Below the pieces are notes generated by a model, which saw nothing but the letters and a program-made list of their open reading frames with translations, had not been told where the DNA came from and did not search any database. 64,000 bases of DNA from Nodularia spumigena CCY9414. Lineage in GTDB: Bacteria; Cyanobacteriota; Cyanobacteriia; Cyanobacteriales; Nostocaceae. The stretch covers positions 2,262,443 through 2,326,442 of the forward strand of contig NZ_CP007203.1 in NCBI RefSeq assembly GCF_000340565.2, read 5' to 3'. Positions 7,343-16,946 of the stretch are shown piece after piece; positions within the stretch are counted from its first letter, which is position 1; each line of letters begins with the position of its first letter. The translations under genes were made by a program, and so were the position numbers.

Positions 7343-8854
7343 CTAAGGCAACCAAAAATCAGGTAAGACAGATTTACCCAAGTCGCTCAGACTTTGATTG
7401 AGCGATCGCCCCATTTGAATGTGCGCTTCGTCCTCTTCTACAGGTATAATCTCAGAAGGCTGACCCACACCTAAATAGGATACTGCTAAATTTGCCGCTT
7501 CTAAACCTGTAACATAAGCCTTCTCCTGAGACCAAGAACCGTGACGATTCACAATCCAATCACCACTCATAAAGACATTCTCAAAACTGGTCTTAGCTGG
7601 TAACATATGGCGATAGCTACCAGGCGCAAAGTGAGTCACTGCATTGGGTAAGCGAATCACGCTGCTATCTATTACTTTCGCACCGCCAAAGGCTGGGACA
7701 CAAGTTGTTAAATAATTCTTGACTTTTGTGATGATATCTGCATCACTCATATTCAGAAATTGATTGGCGTGATAGAAATCAGCTTCAATCACTGTTCCCG
7801 GCTCATTTTTATATTCATCATGCAGGGCATTTAAATCAAAAAATGTCCATCCTGTGGTCGCATCAAAGCCAAAGCAAGCATTAGAAGGACGAGGAATATC
7901 AATTTTGCGGTCAAACCATAAACGGGTGGCTAAAACGTCAATTGCGCCTAAATTACTTAAATTTCGGAATTCTTCCCGGCTTTGTAAACTGGGGCTATTA
8001 GCGACAATTTTCTTCATCCCAGTGACACCAACGGCAAAAATTACCGCATCCGCATCAAAGACTTCATCACCGCAAACCACACCCTTGGCGCGATTTTGAC
8101 TATCAACAATTAAATCAGTCACTCGGCGTTGGGGTAACACTTTCGCACCAGCTTGTGCAATTTTTTCCACCCAAGGACGAAATATTTTTTCCCCCACTGT
8201 TCCACGACACCAAACCACATCAAAATCAGCTTGATGAGCCAGAATAAAAAAGTAAAGCATTCCTAATGTCGCTGCGGCTGAACATTGTTCGCCTGGAGCA
8301 AATAAGCCCACTAACAGCATAGGTTCAAAGGCTTCTTTGTAAAGTCGGGCAGAAACGCCAAAATCTTTGAATAATTCACGGGCTGTGACAAAATCATAAC
8401 GCCGCCAAGCTTCATGGGAATTGTCAAAATCTATAACAGAATAAAGTAAAGGTAAGGCGCTGAGACGATCAATTAAGGGTAATCGCTGAAATTGTGTGTA
8501 GAGAAAAGTACCTAAAGGGGCGGGAAGTCGTGGTAAATCTTGAAAAATTGGTGATTCAACTTCCAACCCCGCAGGGGAATATTGGGCGGAACGAGTCCAG
8601 GTGGTAAAGGGATTAAGTTTTAATTCATTAATTAGGGAAAAAATATTTCTGTAAGGATACCAAAAGCCGTGAATTCCGGCTTCTACAGATTTTCCGGCTG
8701 TGGTTTTCCACCCTGCGACTAATCCACCAGGATATGAACCTGCTTCTAAAAGTGTGACATCATACCCTTGTTTTGCCAAATGGTAGGTTGCACCTAAACC
8801 AGCCCAACCAGCACCGACAACTACCACGCGTTTTGTTTGTAACCCGACTGTCAT
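7343..8854 (-). CDS. FAD-dependent oxidoreductase of the carotenoid desaturase/amine oxidase superfamily
   Basis: A 503-residue protein begins with a dinucleotide-binding fold (VVVVGAGWAGLGATYHLAKQ, then the acidic VTLLEAG and SYPGG). The C-terminal FAD motif VFMSGDWIVNRHGSWSQEKA is also present. This layout is shared by phytoene and zeta-carotene desaturases and related carotenoid enzymes. The exact substrate cannot be read from sequence, and it is not clearly CrtP or CrtQ. It probably acts at or near membranes on an isoprenoid-like substrate. It is separated from the next gene by a stretch of simple repeats. Confidence 0.75.
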   Translation of the reverse strand: MTVGLQTKRVVVVGAGWAGLGATYHLAKQGYDVTLLEAGSYPGGLVAGWKTTAGKSVEAGIHGFWYPYRNIFSLINELKLNPFTTWTRSAQYSPAGLEVESPIFQDLPRLPAPLGTFLYTQFQRLPLIDRLSALPLLYSVIDFDNSHEAWRRYDFVTARELFKDFGVSARLYKEAFEPMLLVGLFAPGEQCSAAATLGMLYFFILAHQADFDVVWCRGTVGEKIFRPWVEKIAQAGAKVLPQRRVTDLIVDSQNRAKGVVCGDEVFDADAVIFAVGVTGMKKIVANSPSLQSREEFRNLSNLGAIDVLATRLWFDRKIDIPRPSNACFGFDATTGWTFFDLNALHDEYKNEPGTVIEADFYHANQFLNMSDADIITKVKNYLTTCVPAFGGAKVIDSSVIRLPNAVTHFAPGSYRHMLPAKTSFENVFMSGDWIVNRHGSWSQEKAYVTGLEAANLAVSYLGVGQPSEIIPVEEDEAHIQMGRSLNQSLSDLGKSVLPDFWLP

Positions 8855-8855
8855 A

Positions 8856-8932
8856 CAATTTTAGATTTTAGATTTTAGATTTTAGATTTTCAACCATTCC
8901 CCACTCCCCACTCCCCACTCCCCACTCCCCAT
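8856..8932. repeat. two simple tandem repeats (TTTTAGA and CCCCACT)
   Basis: Between the oxidoreductase start and the histidine kinase stop are four to five copies of a TTTTAGA-type unit followed by five copies of the heptamer CCCCACT. Heptanucleotide arrays of this kind are typical of heterocystous cyanobacterial intergenic DNA. A pyrimidine-rich array directly before the oxidoreductase could affect expression, but nothing shows that. Confidence 0.8.
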
Positions 8933-10789
8933 TCAGTGTTGGGCTGGTATCCAGATGGTGAAAATGGAACCAATAGCTACTGTAGATTCTACTTCAATTC
9001 GACCCCGATGGAGTTCTACAAGTTGTTTAGTTAAGGCTAAACCGAGTCCTGTACCTTCGTAGCGACGGCGATAGGGTGTATCGAGTTGCTGAAATTTCTC
9101 AAACATCAGTGGTAATTGTGCTTCGGGAATGCCAATTCCGGTGTCTTCGATTTGAAAGATGGCGCTGTCATCTTCTACCCAGATCCGCAAGGTGACACTG
9201 CCACCTTCTGGGGTAAACTTAATGGCATTGGTTAACAGATTCCAAAGAATTTGTTCTACTCGCCCCGCATCGGCTGTAAAGCGATCGCGTTGGGGATCTA
9301 TTTGTAAATCCAGTTTAAGATTGATTTGTTTGCTCTGAGCTTTTTTGAATAGTGAGTCTAGGCAACTTTTGGCTGTATCCGTTAAAGAAAATTCTGTAAT
9401 ATTTAATACTGTTTTCCCCGCCTCAATTTGTGATAAATCGAGGATGTCATTAATCAGTTCTAATAAATGTTCTCCACTATCGTGGATTGTTTGCAGGTAA
9501 TCTCGTTGGCGTTGACTCAATTCTCCCAAAGGCCAACGTAACAAGGTGGAAGACATCCCGATGACGTAAGTTAAAGGCGTAAGTAATTCATGGCTGATGG
9601 TAGCGAGAAATTCATTTCTGAGGCGGCTTGCAGCTTCAGCAGCCAGTAAAGCCTCACGCAAAGCCATTGTGCGCTCAATTACGCGTTGTTCCAGAGTTTG
9701 TTTTTCTTGTATCAGGGTGCGGGTAGCTTCTTGCAGAGATTGCATTAAGTCAGCTTGATGAATTGCGATCGCTAATTGTTCAGCTATGGAAGTTAGTAAA
9801 TTTTTCTCATTCTTCGTCCATGCTCGTGGAGTATAACATTGATGAGCGATCAACAGCCCCCACAGCTTTTGTTCAAACATAATTGGTGCTACCAATTTCG
9901 CCCGAACTTGGCTTTCTCTTAAAAAACTCAACAAACACGCTTCCAGATTATAAGTTTTTTCGACATCATCGACAACTAAAGTAAATCCTTGCCGATACTT
10001 TTCCCAACAGGGAGAATTGGGATTAAAGCAAACTTCTTCCTGAGAATACAATACCGATGGAATGGCATTTGTCGCACGGGCTTCGTGGACGACACCACCC
10101 CCAGGGAGTGGGTTTTCACCGTTTACCGTATTGACTCCCGAAGGAGCAAATTTATATACTACTAACCTGTCTAATTCCAAAAACTCCCGTACCAGAGCAA
10201 TTGTTGTCCCCATAATTACTGGCAAGTCTAAGCTTTTGCGAATCTGGGTAGTTACCTGATTTAACAGTTGCTCTTGCACAATCTGTTTTTTCAAGGCATC
10301 TTCCACAGGCTGACAGGAGTAAACTAAAGGTTCTGTAACATCCTCAGTGGGCTGTGGTAAGAGATACTCTAATAACAACAGCGTAAATTTAGTTTGGATC
10401 TGGGCATCATTCGGTCTGAGAGCTTGACGATAGCGTTCCAAATTTTGATGAGTGTAGGAATCACCCTTAAACAAGTCTCTCACCTGTGAGACAAATAAAG
10501 CGATCGCCTGGGAATTAAATGTCAAACTAGCATGGAATCCTGTATTATTTCCTTCCTCCCCCTGCTCCTGCGTCCCTAGTAAAAGTGCGCTAAACTGCTC
10601 AGAAATCACCAGCGTAAACCTTTGAGTTTGCCACTCAAGTGATGTATCAATCCTTGCCAACACAGCTTCTGTAAGTACCAGTGCAGTAGTTCCTACTACT
10701 TGAGCCATCTGCTGTAACAATTCCCGAAGCTGATTAAATACAACTAAAGGCAAGTTTCGAGAAAAACTCAAATCAGGAGAACTAAGCAT
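8933..10789 (-). CDS. GAF-domain sensor histidine kinase
   Basis: The 618-residue protein has an N-terminal unassigned region (1-180) and a GAF domain (about 185-350), where a cyanobacterial chromophore or small molecule might bind. A coiled linker follows, then a HisKA/HATPase_c core. The phosphoacceptor box is ATISHELLTPLTYV. The ATP-binding N box is LWNLLTNAIKFTPEGG, with DTGIGIP and GTGLGLALTKQLV as G boxes. There is no transmembrane segment, so it is probably cytoplasmic. No response regulator lies next to it. GAF residues show no clear phytochrome-type cysteine, so the signal is unknown. Confidence 0.85.
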   Translation of the reverse strand: MLSSPDLSFSRNLPLVVFNQLRELLQQMAQVVGTTALVLTEAVLARIDTSLEWQTQRFTLVISEQFSALLLGTQEQGEEGNNTGFHASLTFNSQAIALFVSQVRDLFKGDSYTHQNLERYRQALRPNDAQIQTKFTLLLLEYLLPQPTEDVTEPLVYSCQPVEDALKKQIVQEQLLNQVTTQIRKSLDLPVIMGTTIALVREFLELDRLVVYKFAPSGVNTVNGENPLPGGGVVHEARATNAIPSVLYSQEEVCFNPNSPCWEKYRQGFTLVVDDVEKTYNLEACLLSFLRESQVRAKLVAPIMFEQKLWGLLIAHQCYTPRAWTKNEKNLLTSIAEQLAIAIHQADLMQSLQEATRTLIQEKQTLEQRVIERTMALREALLAAEAASRLRNEFLATISHELLTPLTYVIGMSSTLLRWPLGELSQRQRDYLQTIHDSGEHLLELINDILDLSQIEAGKTVLNITEFSLTDTAKSCLDSLFKKAQSKQINLKLDLQIDPQRDRFTADAGRVEQILWNLLTNAIKFTPEGGSVTLRIWVEDDSAIFQIEDTGIGIPEAQLPLMFEKFQQLDTPYRRRYEGTGLGLALTKQLVELHRGRIEVESTVAIGSIFTIWIPAQH

Positions 10790-10863
10790 TTTTAATGGTC
10801 TGGTAATAAGTTGCTCAATGCTAATGTTTTCTAACCAACAGTTTAAGACAGTAATACAGAATT

Positions 10864-13800
10864 ATGCATCGTATCAGTGCTACACCGGGTGGATGGAATC
10901 AATCAGAAGGGTTAGTTTTTTTAGAACAATCTCCAGCTCCTTTTGTCTTTATTACTGCTGCTGACACTGACATTCAAACTTTAGCAGCAGCCGTCCCTAA
11001 ATTACCTGAAACATTCCCAGATATCAGAGTTGCTAGTTTATTGCAACTCCAACAACAAATAAGTATAGATTCCTATGGCGAGGAAGTTTTAGAATCTGCC
11101 CAAGTAATTATTTTACGCCTGTTAGGAGGACGTTCCTATTGGGCTTATGGTTTAGAAGTAGTGCAAGAAATTGTACAACGTCAGGGTACAACTCTGATAG
11201 TAATGCCTGGAGACGATGGTCTTGATCCTGAATTAATTTCCCAATCTACTTTACCTTTGAGTGCTGTTAATCAAGTTTTACAGTATTTCCGGGAAGGCGG
11301 AGTGGAAAACATTGTTAACGCTTTACAATTTATCTGTGATATTTCCCTGGATACTTCCTTTCAACCCCTACCACCGCAAGGGGTTCCCCGTGTCGGCTTG
11401 TATAAGAGGCAGGGGGGCAGGGTGCAGGGTGCAGGGGAGAAGAATTTGAGCTTGTGCGACAATGTTTCTGGCTCATCCTCTCCAACGCCTAAAGTGGGGA
11501 TTCTTTTTTACCGCGCTCATTATTTATCTGGGAATACGAAGGTAATTGATGCTTTGTGTGCAGCTTTAGCAAAGCGTAATTTACAACCTGTACCCGTGTT
11601 TGTTTCGTCATTGCGTGATCCTGATGTTCAAGCAGAGTTGAGTGAGTTTTTCCAGCCGAAAGACTTTGATCAAATTGGGGTGTTGCTAAATACTACAAGT
11701 TTTTCTCTGGCGCGTTTGGAAACAGAAGCGCCCCAGCTCGACTTGTGGCAAAAGTTAGATGTGCCGGTGTTCCAAGTTATCCTCAGTGGCGGTGGTGTGG
11801 AACAGTGGGAATCACAATTACAAGGGCTTTCTCCTCGTGATATGGCGATGAATGTGGCGTTACCAGAGGTAGATGGACGGATTATTACTCGCGCTGTGTC
11901 TTTTAAAACGGTACTCTCGCGAAATCCTGACTTAGAAACAGATGTGATGGTTTATGAACCGGTGAGCGATCGCATTGAGTTTGTGGCACAACTAGCAGCC
12001 AATTGGGTAAATCTCCGCTCTAAGCCACCCCAGGAGCGCCGCATTGCCCTGATTTTGGCAAATTACCCCAATCGCAATGGCAGGTTAGCCAATGGCGTAG
12101 GATTGGACACGCCAGCCAGTTGTGTGGAAATAATTAAAGCTTTACAGGGGGCTGGGTATGTGGTAGAGGATTCACCCACTAACGGAGATGAATTAATTCA
12201 ACGTCTCACCACTGGGGTAACTAATGATCCTGAAGGTAGAGAATTGCGTCCTGTGCTGCAAAGCGTTTCTGGTGCAGATTATCAAGCGTACTTTGCCACT
12301 TTACCGATAACTGTACAGCAAGAAATCACCCAAAGATGGGGAGCTGCAACCGAAAACTCCTCACCCTCTTCCTCTCCCCTGCCCCCTGCCCCCTGCCCCC
12401 CTGCCTCTTCTCCCCTGCCCCCTGCCCCCTGCCCCCCTGCCTCTTCTCCCCTGCCCCCTGCCCCCTGCCCCCCTGCCTCTTCTCCCCTGCCCCCTGCCCC
12501 CTGCCCCCCTGCCTCTTCTCCCCTGCCCCCTGCCCCCTGCCCCCCTGCCTCTTCCTTCCCTGTTTCTGGTATGCAACTGGGTAACATATTTGTGGGGATT
12601 CAGCCGTCACGGGGTTATGATATTGACCCTAGTTTGAATTATCATGCACCGGATTTAGTGCCGACTCATGATTATTTGGCTTTTTATTATTGGGTGCGAG
12701 AATGTTTTAATGCTGATGCGGTGGTTCATGTGGGGAAACATGGCAATCTAGAATGGCTACCTGGTAAAAGTGTGGCTTTGTCTAGTAGTTGTTATCCGGA
12801 GGTGGCTTTTGGCGCACTTCCCCACCTTTATCCGTTTATTGTGAATGACCCTGGTGAGGGTTCACAAGCCAAGCGACGCGCCCAAGCGGTGATTTTAGAT
12901 CATCTGACCCCTCCGATGACGCGGGCTGAACTTTATGGGGCTTTGCAGCAGTTAGAAAATTTGGTTGATGAGTATTATGAGGCGGAAAGTTTAGATCCTA
13001 GCCGTTTACCAGCGATTCGCGATCGCATCCGGGAATTAGTCATCCAAGAAAATCTTCACAAAGATTTAGGGATTGCCAATGAAACTGATATTTTAAAGTT
13101 TGAATCGGTAATTTTAAATTTCATCGGTGGCTATCTTTGTGAATTGAAAGAAGCGCAAATACGGGATGGGTTACACATTTTTGGTCAATGTCCCCAAGGG
13201 CGACAACTACGAGATTTAATTGTGGCGATCGCACGCATCCCCAACCGCTATTCTGAAGGTATTACCCGCACTATAGCCGCAGATTGGGGTTTAGACTTCG
13301 ACCCCCTGACAACAGATTTCAACACGCAATTATCAGCAGATGATCAGCAGGTTTTAGCAACCAAAACTCAAGACTCCTGTCGCACAGTCGGCGATGCTGT
13401 AGAAATTTTAGAAGCACACGCAGCCCAATTAGTAGAACACCTCCTAACTCCCCACACCCCAGAAGAAGCAGGGGCGCACGGGAGCAGGGAGCAAGGGGGA
13501 GTGAGAAATTACTCTAAAACTTCCGGTTACTTAACAACCGTTCCTCTTCTCCCCACTCTCAATTGGATTAGCAACAAACTCCTCCCCGCTTTACAACAAA
13601 CCCACGAGGAAATTACCAACTTACTCCACGGACTTGACGGTAAATACATCCCCAGCGCTCCTTCTGGCGCACCGACACGGGGTCGTCCCGAAGTCTTACC
13701 CACTGGGAGAAACTTTTATTCAGTTGATATTCGGGCTATTCCTACAGAAACGGCTTGGGATGTGGGGAGAAAAGCGGCGGAAAATCTCATTGAATGTTAC

Positions 13801-14934
13801 ACCCAAGAAAACGGTGAGTATCCTAAAACTTTGGGTTTATCGTTGTGGGGAACTGCAACTATGCGAACTGGTGGTGATGACATCGCCGAGGCTTTGGCGT
13901 TACTGGGTGTGCGTCCTGTGTGGGATGGTGCAGCCCGGCGTGTAGTAGACTTTGAAATCTTACCCCTGAGTATTTTGGCTCGTCCTCGTGTCGATGTCAC
14001 CTTGCGAATTTCGGGATTTTTTCGGGACGCTTTTCCCAATTTAATTGATTTATTTGAGCAAGCTGTAGCAGCAGTAGCCGCACTGGATGAATCTTCAGAG
14101 TATAATCCCCTGGCGGCGCAAGTTAGCCAAGATACTGATTTTTGGATACAACAAGGTTTGACTCCAGAAATAGCCAAAGTGCGATCGCAATACCGGATTT
14201 TTGGTTCTCAACCGGGTGCTTATGGTGCGGGACTTCAAGGACTTATGGCTTCGCAAAATTGGACAGATGATCAGGATTTAGCTCGTGCTTATATTAACTG
14301 GAGTTGCTACGCTTACACCAGTGCTAGTTCACCCGACGCAAAAGGGGAATTAGTGGGAATCTCTGCACCAGAAGCCTTTGAGCAACGTTTAGCACAAATG
14401 CAAGTTGTGCTACACAACCAAGATAACCGAGAACACGACATCCTCGATTCTGATGATTATTATCAGTTTCAGGGTGGTTTAACAGCAGCTGTGCGTTCTC
14501 TTCAAGGAAAAAACCCTCAAACCTATTTCGGTGATAATTCTAATCCGGATCAACCACGAGTTCGCGAACTCAAAGCCGAAATTGCACGGGTGTATCGTTC
14601 TCGTGTAGTGAACCCCAAGTGGATTGAAGGGATGATGCGCCACGGTTACAAAGGTGCATTTGAAATGGCTGCAACTGTAGATTATTTATTCGCCTACGAT
14701 GCTACAGCCCAATGTGTAGAAGACCATATGTATGAGGGTATAACACAGGCATATTTACAAGATCCGGTAGTCTGTGAATTTATCCAAGATAAAAATCCTT
14801 GGGCAATGCGTGATATTGCTGAAAAATTATTAGAAGCACACCAGCGTAATTTATGGCAGGATGTAAATATCCAGACATTGGAAAATTTGCGAAATCTCGT
14901 ACATCAAGCTGAAGCCACTATTGAAGAAAAATAA
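10864..14934 (+). CDS. cobN: CobN/BchH-family chelatase large subunit, cobaltochelatase CobN type
   Basis: This 1356-residue protein matches the large subunit of ATP-dependent cobaltochelatase, which inserts cobalt into hydrogenobyrinic acid diamide during B12 synthesis. Family landmarks include HVGKHGNLEWLPGK, NDPGEGSQAKRRAQAV, GGDDIAEALALLGVRPVWD and GYKGAFEMAATVDYLFAYDA. The paralogue ChlH (magnesium chelatase) is similar, but the sequence and tail fit CobN better. Three repeat-derived insertions keep the frame: a short one near residue 185, a large proline-rich one at residues about 500-570, and one near 870. The closely following gene begins 18 bp later and may be cotranscribed. Confidence 0.8.
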   Translation: MHRISATPGGWNQSEGLVFLEQSPAPFVFITAADTDIQTLAAAVPKLPETFPDIRVASLLQLQQQISIDSYGEEVLESAQVIILRLLGGRSYWAYGLEVVQEIVQRQGTTLIVMPGDDGLDPELISQSTLPLSAVNQVLQYFREGGVENIVNALQFICDISLDTSFQPLPPQGVPRVGLYKRQGGRVQGAGEKNLSLCDNVSGSSSPTPKVGILFYRAHYLSGNTKVIDALCAALAKRNLQPVPVFVSSLRDPDVQAELSEFFQPKDFDQIGVLLNTTSFSLARLETEAPQLDLWQKLDVPVFQVILSGGGVEQWESQLQGLSPRDMAMNVALPEVDGRIITRAVSFKTVLSRNPDLETDVMVYEPVSDRIEFVAQLAANWVNLRSKPPQERRIALILANYPNRNGRLANGVGLDTPASCVEIIKALQGAGYVVEDSPTNGDELIQRLTTGVTNDPEGRELRPVLQSVSGADYQAYFATLPITVQQEITQRWGAATENSSPSSSPLPPAPCPPASSPLPPAPCPPASSPLPPAPCPPASSPLPPAPCPPASSPLPPAPCPPASSFPVSGMQLGNIFVGIQPSRGYDIDPSLNYHAPDLVPTHDYLAFYYWVRECFNADAVVHVGKHGNLEWLPGKSVALSSSCYPEVAFGALPHLYPFIVNDPGEGSQAKRRAQAVILDHLTPPMTRAELYGALQQLENLVDEYYEAESLDPSRLPAIRDRIRELVIQENLHKDLGIANETDILKFESVILNFIGGYLCELKEAQIRDGLHIFGQCPQGRQLRDLIVAIARIPNRYSEGITRTIAADWGLDFDPLTTDFNTQLSADDQQVLATKTQDSCRTVGDAVEILEAHAAQLVEHLLTPHTPEEAGAHGSREQGGVRNYSKTSGYLTTVPLLPTLNWISNKLLPALQQTHEEITNLLHGLDGKYIPSAPSGAPTRGRPEVLPTGRNFYSVDIRAIPTETAWDVGRKAAENLIECYTQENGEYPKTLGLSLWGTATMRTGGDDIAEALALLGVRPVWDGAARRVVDFEILPLSILARPRVDVTLRISGFFRDAFPNLIDLFEQAVAAVAALDESSEYNPLAAQVSQDTDFWIQQGLTPEIAKVRSQYRIFGSQPGAYGAGLQGLMASQNWTDDQDLARAYINWSCYAYTSASSPDAKGELVGISAPEAFEQRLAQMQVVLHNQDNREHDILDSDDYYQFQGGLTAAVRSLQGKNPQTYFGDNSNPDQPRVRELKAEIARVYRSRVVNPKWIEGMMRHGYKGAFEMAATVDYLFAYDATAQCVEDHMYEGITQAYLQDPVVCEFIQDKNPWAMRDIAEKLLEAHQRNLWQDVNIQTLENLRNLVHQAEATIEEK
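12373..12552. repeat. five exact 36-bp tandem repeats inside cobN
   Basis: Each 36-bp unit encodes SPLPPAPCPPAS and is made of CCCCCTG-type heptamers. The five units are uniform and in frame, adding 60 residues of proline-rich linker between conserved CobN domains. On the other strand the same DNA gives G-rich open frames that are not genes. Confidence 0.95.
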
Positions 14935-14952
14935 TTGGTGTAGGAAAAAGAT

Positions 14953-16176
14953 ATGGACAACCTCGCGTATTTTTATTTAGCTGATGCCTATGAAAACAGC
15001 GCATCGAGTGAATTAGTATCCCTGAGTGCTTTATTAAATCAAGCAGTTGCACCAGACTGGAAACGCCTTTCTAGTAGAGCTTGGAAACATATGTTACCCC
15101 TAGCTCTGGCCTTATCTATTCTCAGTTCTGTCAGCAGCGTTTTGGCACTAGAACGAGGAGATCAAGGCCCTTCGGTCAAGAATCTCCAAGAACAATTACA
15201 ACAAGCCGGCTTTTATCAAGCTCCCATCACAGAAGTCTATGACTTCTCTACAGAAGATGCTGTGCGGCGTTTTCAACAAGCTCATGGTTTAGCCGTTGAT
15301 GGCATTGTGGGAGTAAGCACACGGCAAAAATTAGAAACCTCGCCGACACCACAAATCAAACAGAGTGCTACCAGCACATCAATTTCCTCAATCAGTCCTA
15401 GCAATTTACAAGTGCCAAAACTCAGTACTGCTAGTACACCATTTGCTACAATTAGTCATAGCAATATCGCACCTCCAACACCCATAACTGGGAGCGTGTC
15501 AACTACAATCATCAGTGCTGTGGTGACTCAAAATACCACCCCTAATCCTAACTTGCTGCAAAAAGGTGATGAAAGCGAAGCAGTCAGGATTTTACAAGAA
15601 CGGCTGCGAGTTGCAGGTTTCTTTTCTGGTCAAGCCACAGGGGTATTTGGCCCCGTTACTGAAGACGCTCTAAAGGCGTTCCAACAAGCTTATGAATTAG
15701 ATGTTGATGGTATTGCGGGTCCTGCAACACTGAGAAAATTGCCGACTCTTGGTGTGGGTGGAGAACAAACTCCTCCTATACAAGCAGTTAGTACAGATAA
15801 TCTCACTAGAGGTCATCAGGGTGAAGCAGTCAAGCTTCTGCAACAACATTTGATTCAAGCGGGGTATTTCAAGGGAACACCAAGTGGATACTTTGATTCC
15901 TCTACTGCGGCTGCTGTCAGTCAGTTTCAAGCAGCTAATTATTTAGCTGTCAGTGGTATCGCTGGCCCCACCACTAGAGCTAAACTATATAGCTTAGTTC
16001 AGACTGCGCCCCAGAGTGAATTTAGTATCTTGGAAATCCAAAGGCGACTACAAGAAAAGGGTTTCTATAAAGGTAATCTCAACGGTGTGATGGCGGCTGA
16101 TACGAAAAACGCCATTAAGCAAGCTCAAGAACATTATGGCATCAGTCTGAGTGATATCAGAAGCGGACGTTTTTAG
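14953..16176 (+). CDS. peptidoglycan-binding protein with four PG_binding_1 repeats
   Basis: The 407-residue product has a hydrophobic segment at about residues 48-63 (MLPLALALSILSSVSSVLAL) that may be a signal or membrane anchor. Four peptidoglycan-binding units follow, each with a GD.G..V..LQ..L...GFY pattern (LERGDQGPSVKNLQ, LLQKGDESEAVRILQ, TRGHQGEAVKLLQ and a last unit ending the protein). A Thr/Ser/Pro-rich linker separates units one and two. It is convergent with furA with only 34 bp between stops. In Anabaena PCC 7120 a cell-wall-binding gene in this position gives a read-through transcript antisense to furA, and the same arrangement is present here. Confidence 0.8.
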   Translation: MDNLAYFYLADAYENSASSELVSLSALLNQAVAPDWKRLSSRAWKHMLPLALALSILSSVSSVLALERGDQGPSVKNLQEQLQQAGFYQAPITEVYDFSTEDAVRRFQQAHGLAVDGIVGVSTRQKLETSPTPQIKQSATSTSISSISPSNLQVPKLSTASTPFATISHSNIAPPTPITGSVSTTIISAVVTQNTTPNPNLLQKGDESEAVRILQERLRVAGFFSGQATGVFGPVTEDALKAFQQAYELDVDGIAGPATLRKLPTLGVGGEQTPPIQAVSTDNLTRGHQGEAVKLLQQHLIQAGYFKGTPSGYFDSSTAAAVSQFQAANYLAVSGIAGPTTRAKLYSLVQTAPQSEFSILEIQRRLQEKGFYKGNLNGVMAADTKNAIKQAQEHYGISLSDIRSGRF

Positions 16177-16210
16177 ACCATCCGCTATCCACTTTGATAT
16201 CATGTGCTGA

Positions 16211-16666
16211 CTACAAAGGCATGAGCGCCCGTTGACATTTAGGACATACTGCGTGAATTGTCATTTGGCAGTCCAGCAGGTGAAATCCTTCTTTTTGAGC
16301 AGTTTTTGCGCCGATTTTTAAAATCGAGTCGTTTTTAAACTCGATAGTTGAGTTACATTTCACACAAATTAGATGGTGATGATGATGGGGGTAGGGCTGG
16401 TTGATTTCATAATGCTTATGTCCTTCTCCCAATTCTAATTCCCGCAAAATTCCCATCCGTGCCATCAATTTCAACGTCCGATAGATAGTTGAAAGACTGA
16501 TGCCTTCCCCGTCACTTTCTAGTCGATGATAAAGATCCTCGGCACTCAGATGTTCACCTTGCGGAAGTTCTTGAAAAATGTGTAGAATTGTTTCACGCTG
16601 GGGTGTTAAACGCCAGCCTCGATCATTCAGTTCTGCTTTAAGTGAAGTAGATGTGTAAACAGTCAT
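16211..16666 (-). CDS. furA: ferric uptake regulator FurA
   Basis: From the ATG at 16666 the protein is 151 residues, the length of Anabaena FurA; an upstream in-frame start adds six residues and is not needed. The N-terminal winged helix contains GWRLTPQRETIL and SLSTIYRTLKLM. The C-terminal metal-binding half has the PHHHHH motif and cysteine pairs CVKC (101/104) and CPKC (141/144), plus Cys133. FurA represses iron-uptake genes when iron is plentiful, binds haem, and controls many other genes in this genus. The cyanobacterial neighbour sigC lies upstream, separated by a tnpB insertion. Confidence 0.92.
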   Translation of the reverse strand: MTVYTSTSLKAELNDRGWRLTPQRETILHIFQELPQGEHLSAEDLYHRLESDGEGISLSTIYRTLKLMARMGILRELELGEGHKHYEINQPYPHHHHHLICVKCNSTIEFKNDSILKIGAKTAQKEGFHLLDCQMTIHAVCPKCQRALMPL

Positions 16667-16946
16667 ACTAATTTTTCTCAACAAAGCCTATTAGTTGAGA
16701 ATATAACAAATTTTGCTGGAGATTTGCAACAATCATATCTTATAAGGAAAATGCTGAAAACCCCTGAGAAACAGTAACGCAGTTGCGTTTTTCGTACTTC
16801 TCCCAAAGGGAGACGCTGCGCGAACAAAAAGGGGATGAAAGCTAGTTGAGTCCTAAAGGACTCCGTAAAGTTTTGTTTTACCTTGGTTGGTTGTTTGTTT
16901 ATGCCAAGCATAATAGCATAACTATGTAGTTGGTTAGGTCGAACCA

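Noticed and set aside
12373..12552. Regularly repeated 36-bp units as a possible CRISPR array
   Set aside because: The units are directly contiguous without unique spacers and are translated in frame; no cas genes are nearby.
12282..12610. Three long open frames on the minus and plus strands across the cobN repeat, rich in Gly/Arg/Gln or Cys/Pro
   Set aside because: They are translations of the 36-bp tandem repeat in other frames inside a real gene; no ribosome-binding site or conserved sequence.
13797..14177. 126-residue minus-strand frame in cobN
   Set aside because: Antisense of conserved CobN coding sequence with no independent support.
16211..16684. Six-residue longer FurA start (MLRKIS)
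   Set aside because: The 151-residue form from ATG 16666 matches the known FurA length and N-terminus.
16678..16911. 77-residue minus-strand frame upstream of furA
   Set aside because: It covers a dispersed repeat (CTTCTCCCAAAGGGAGACGC) and the furA leader; composition is not protein-like.
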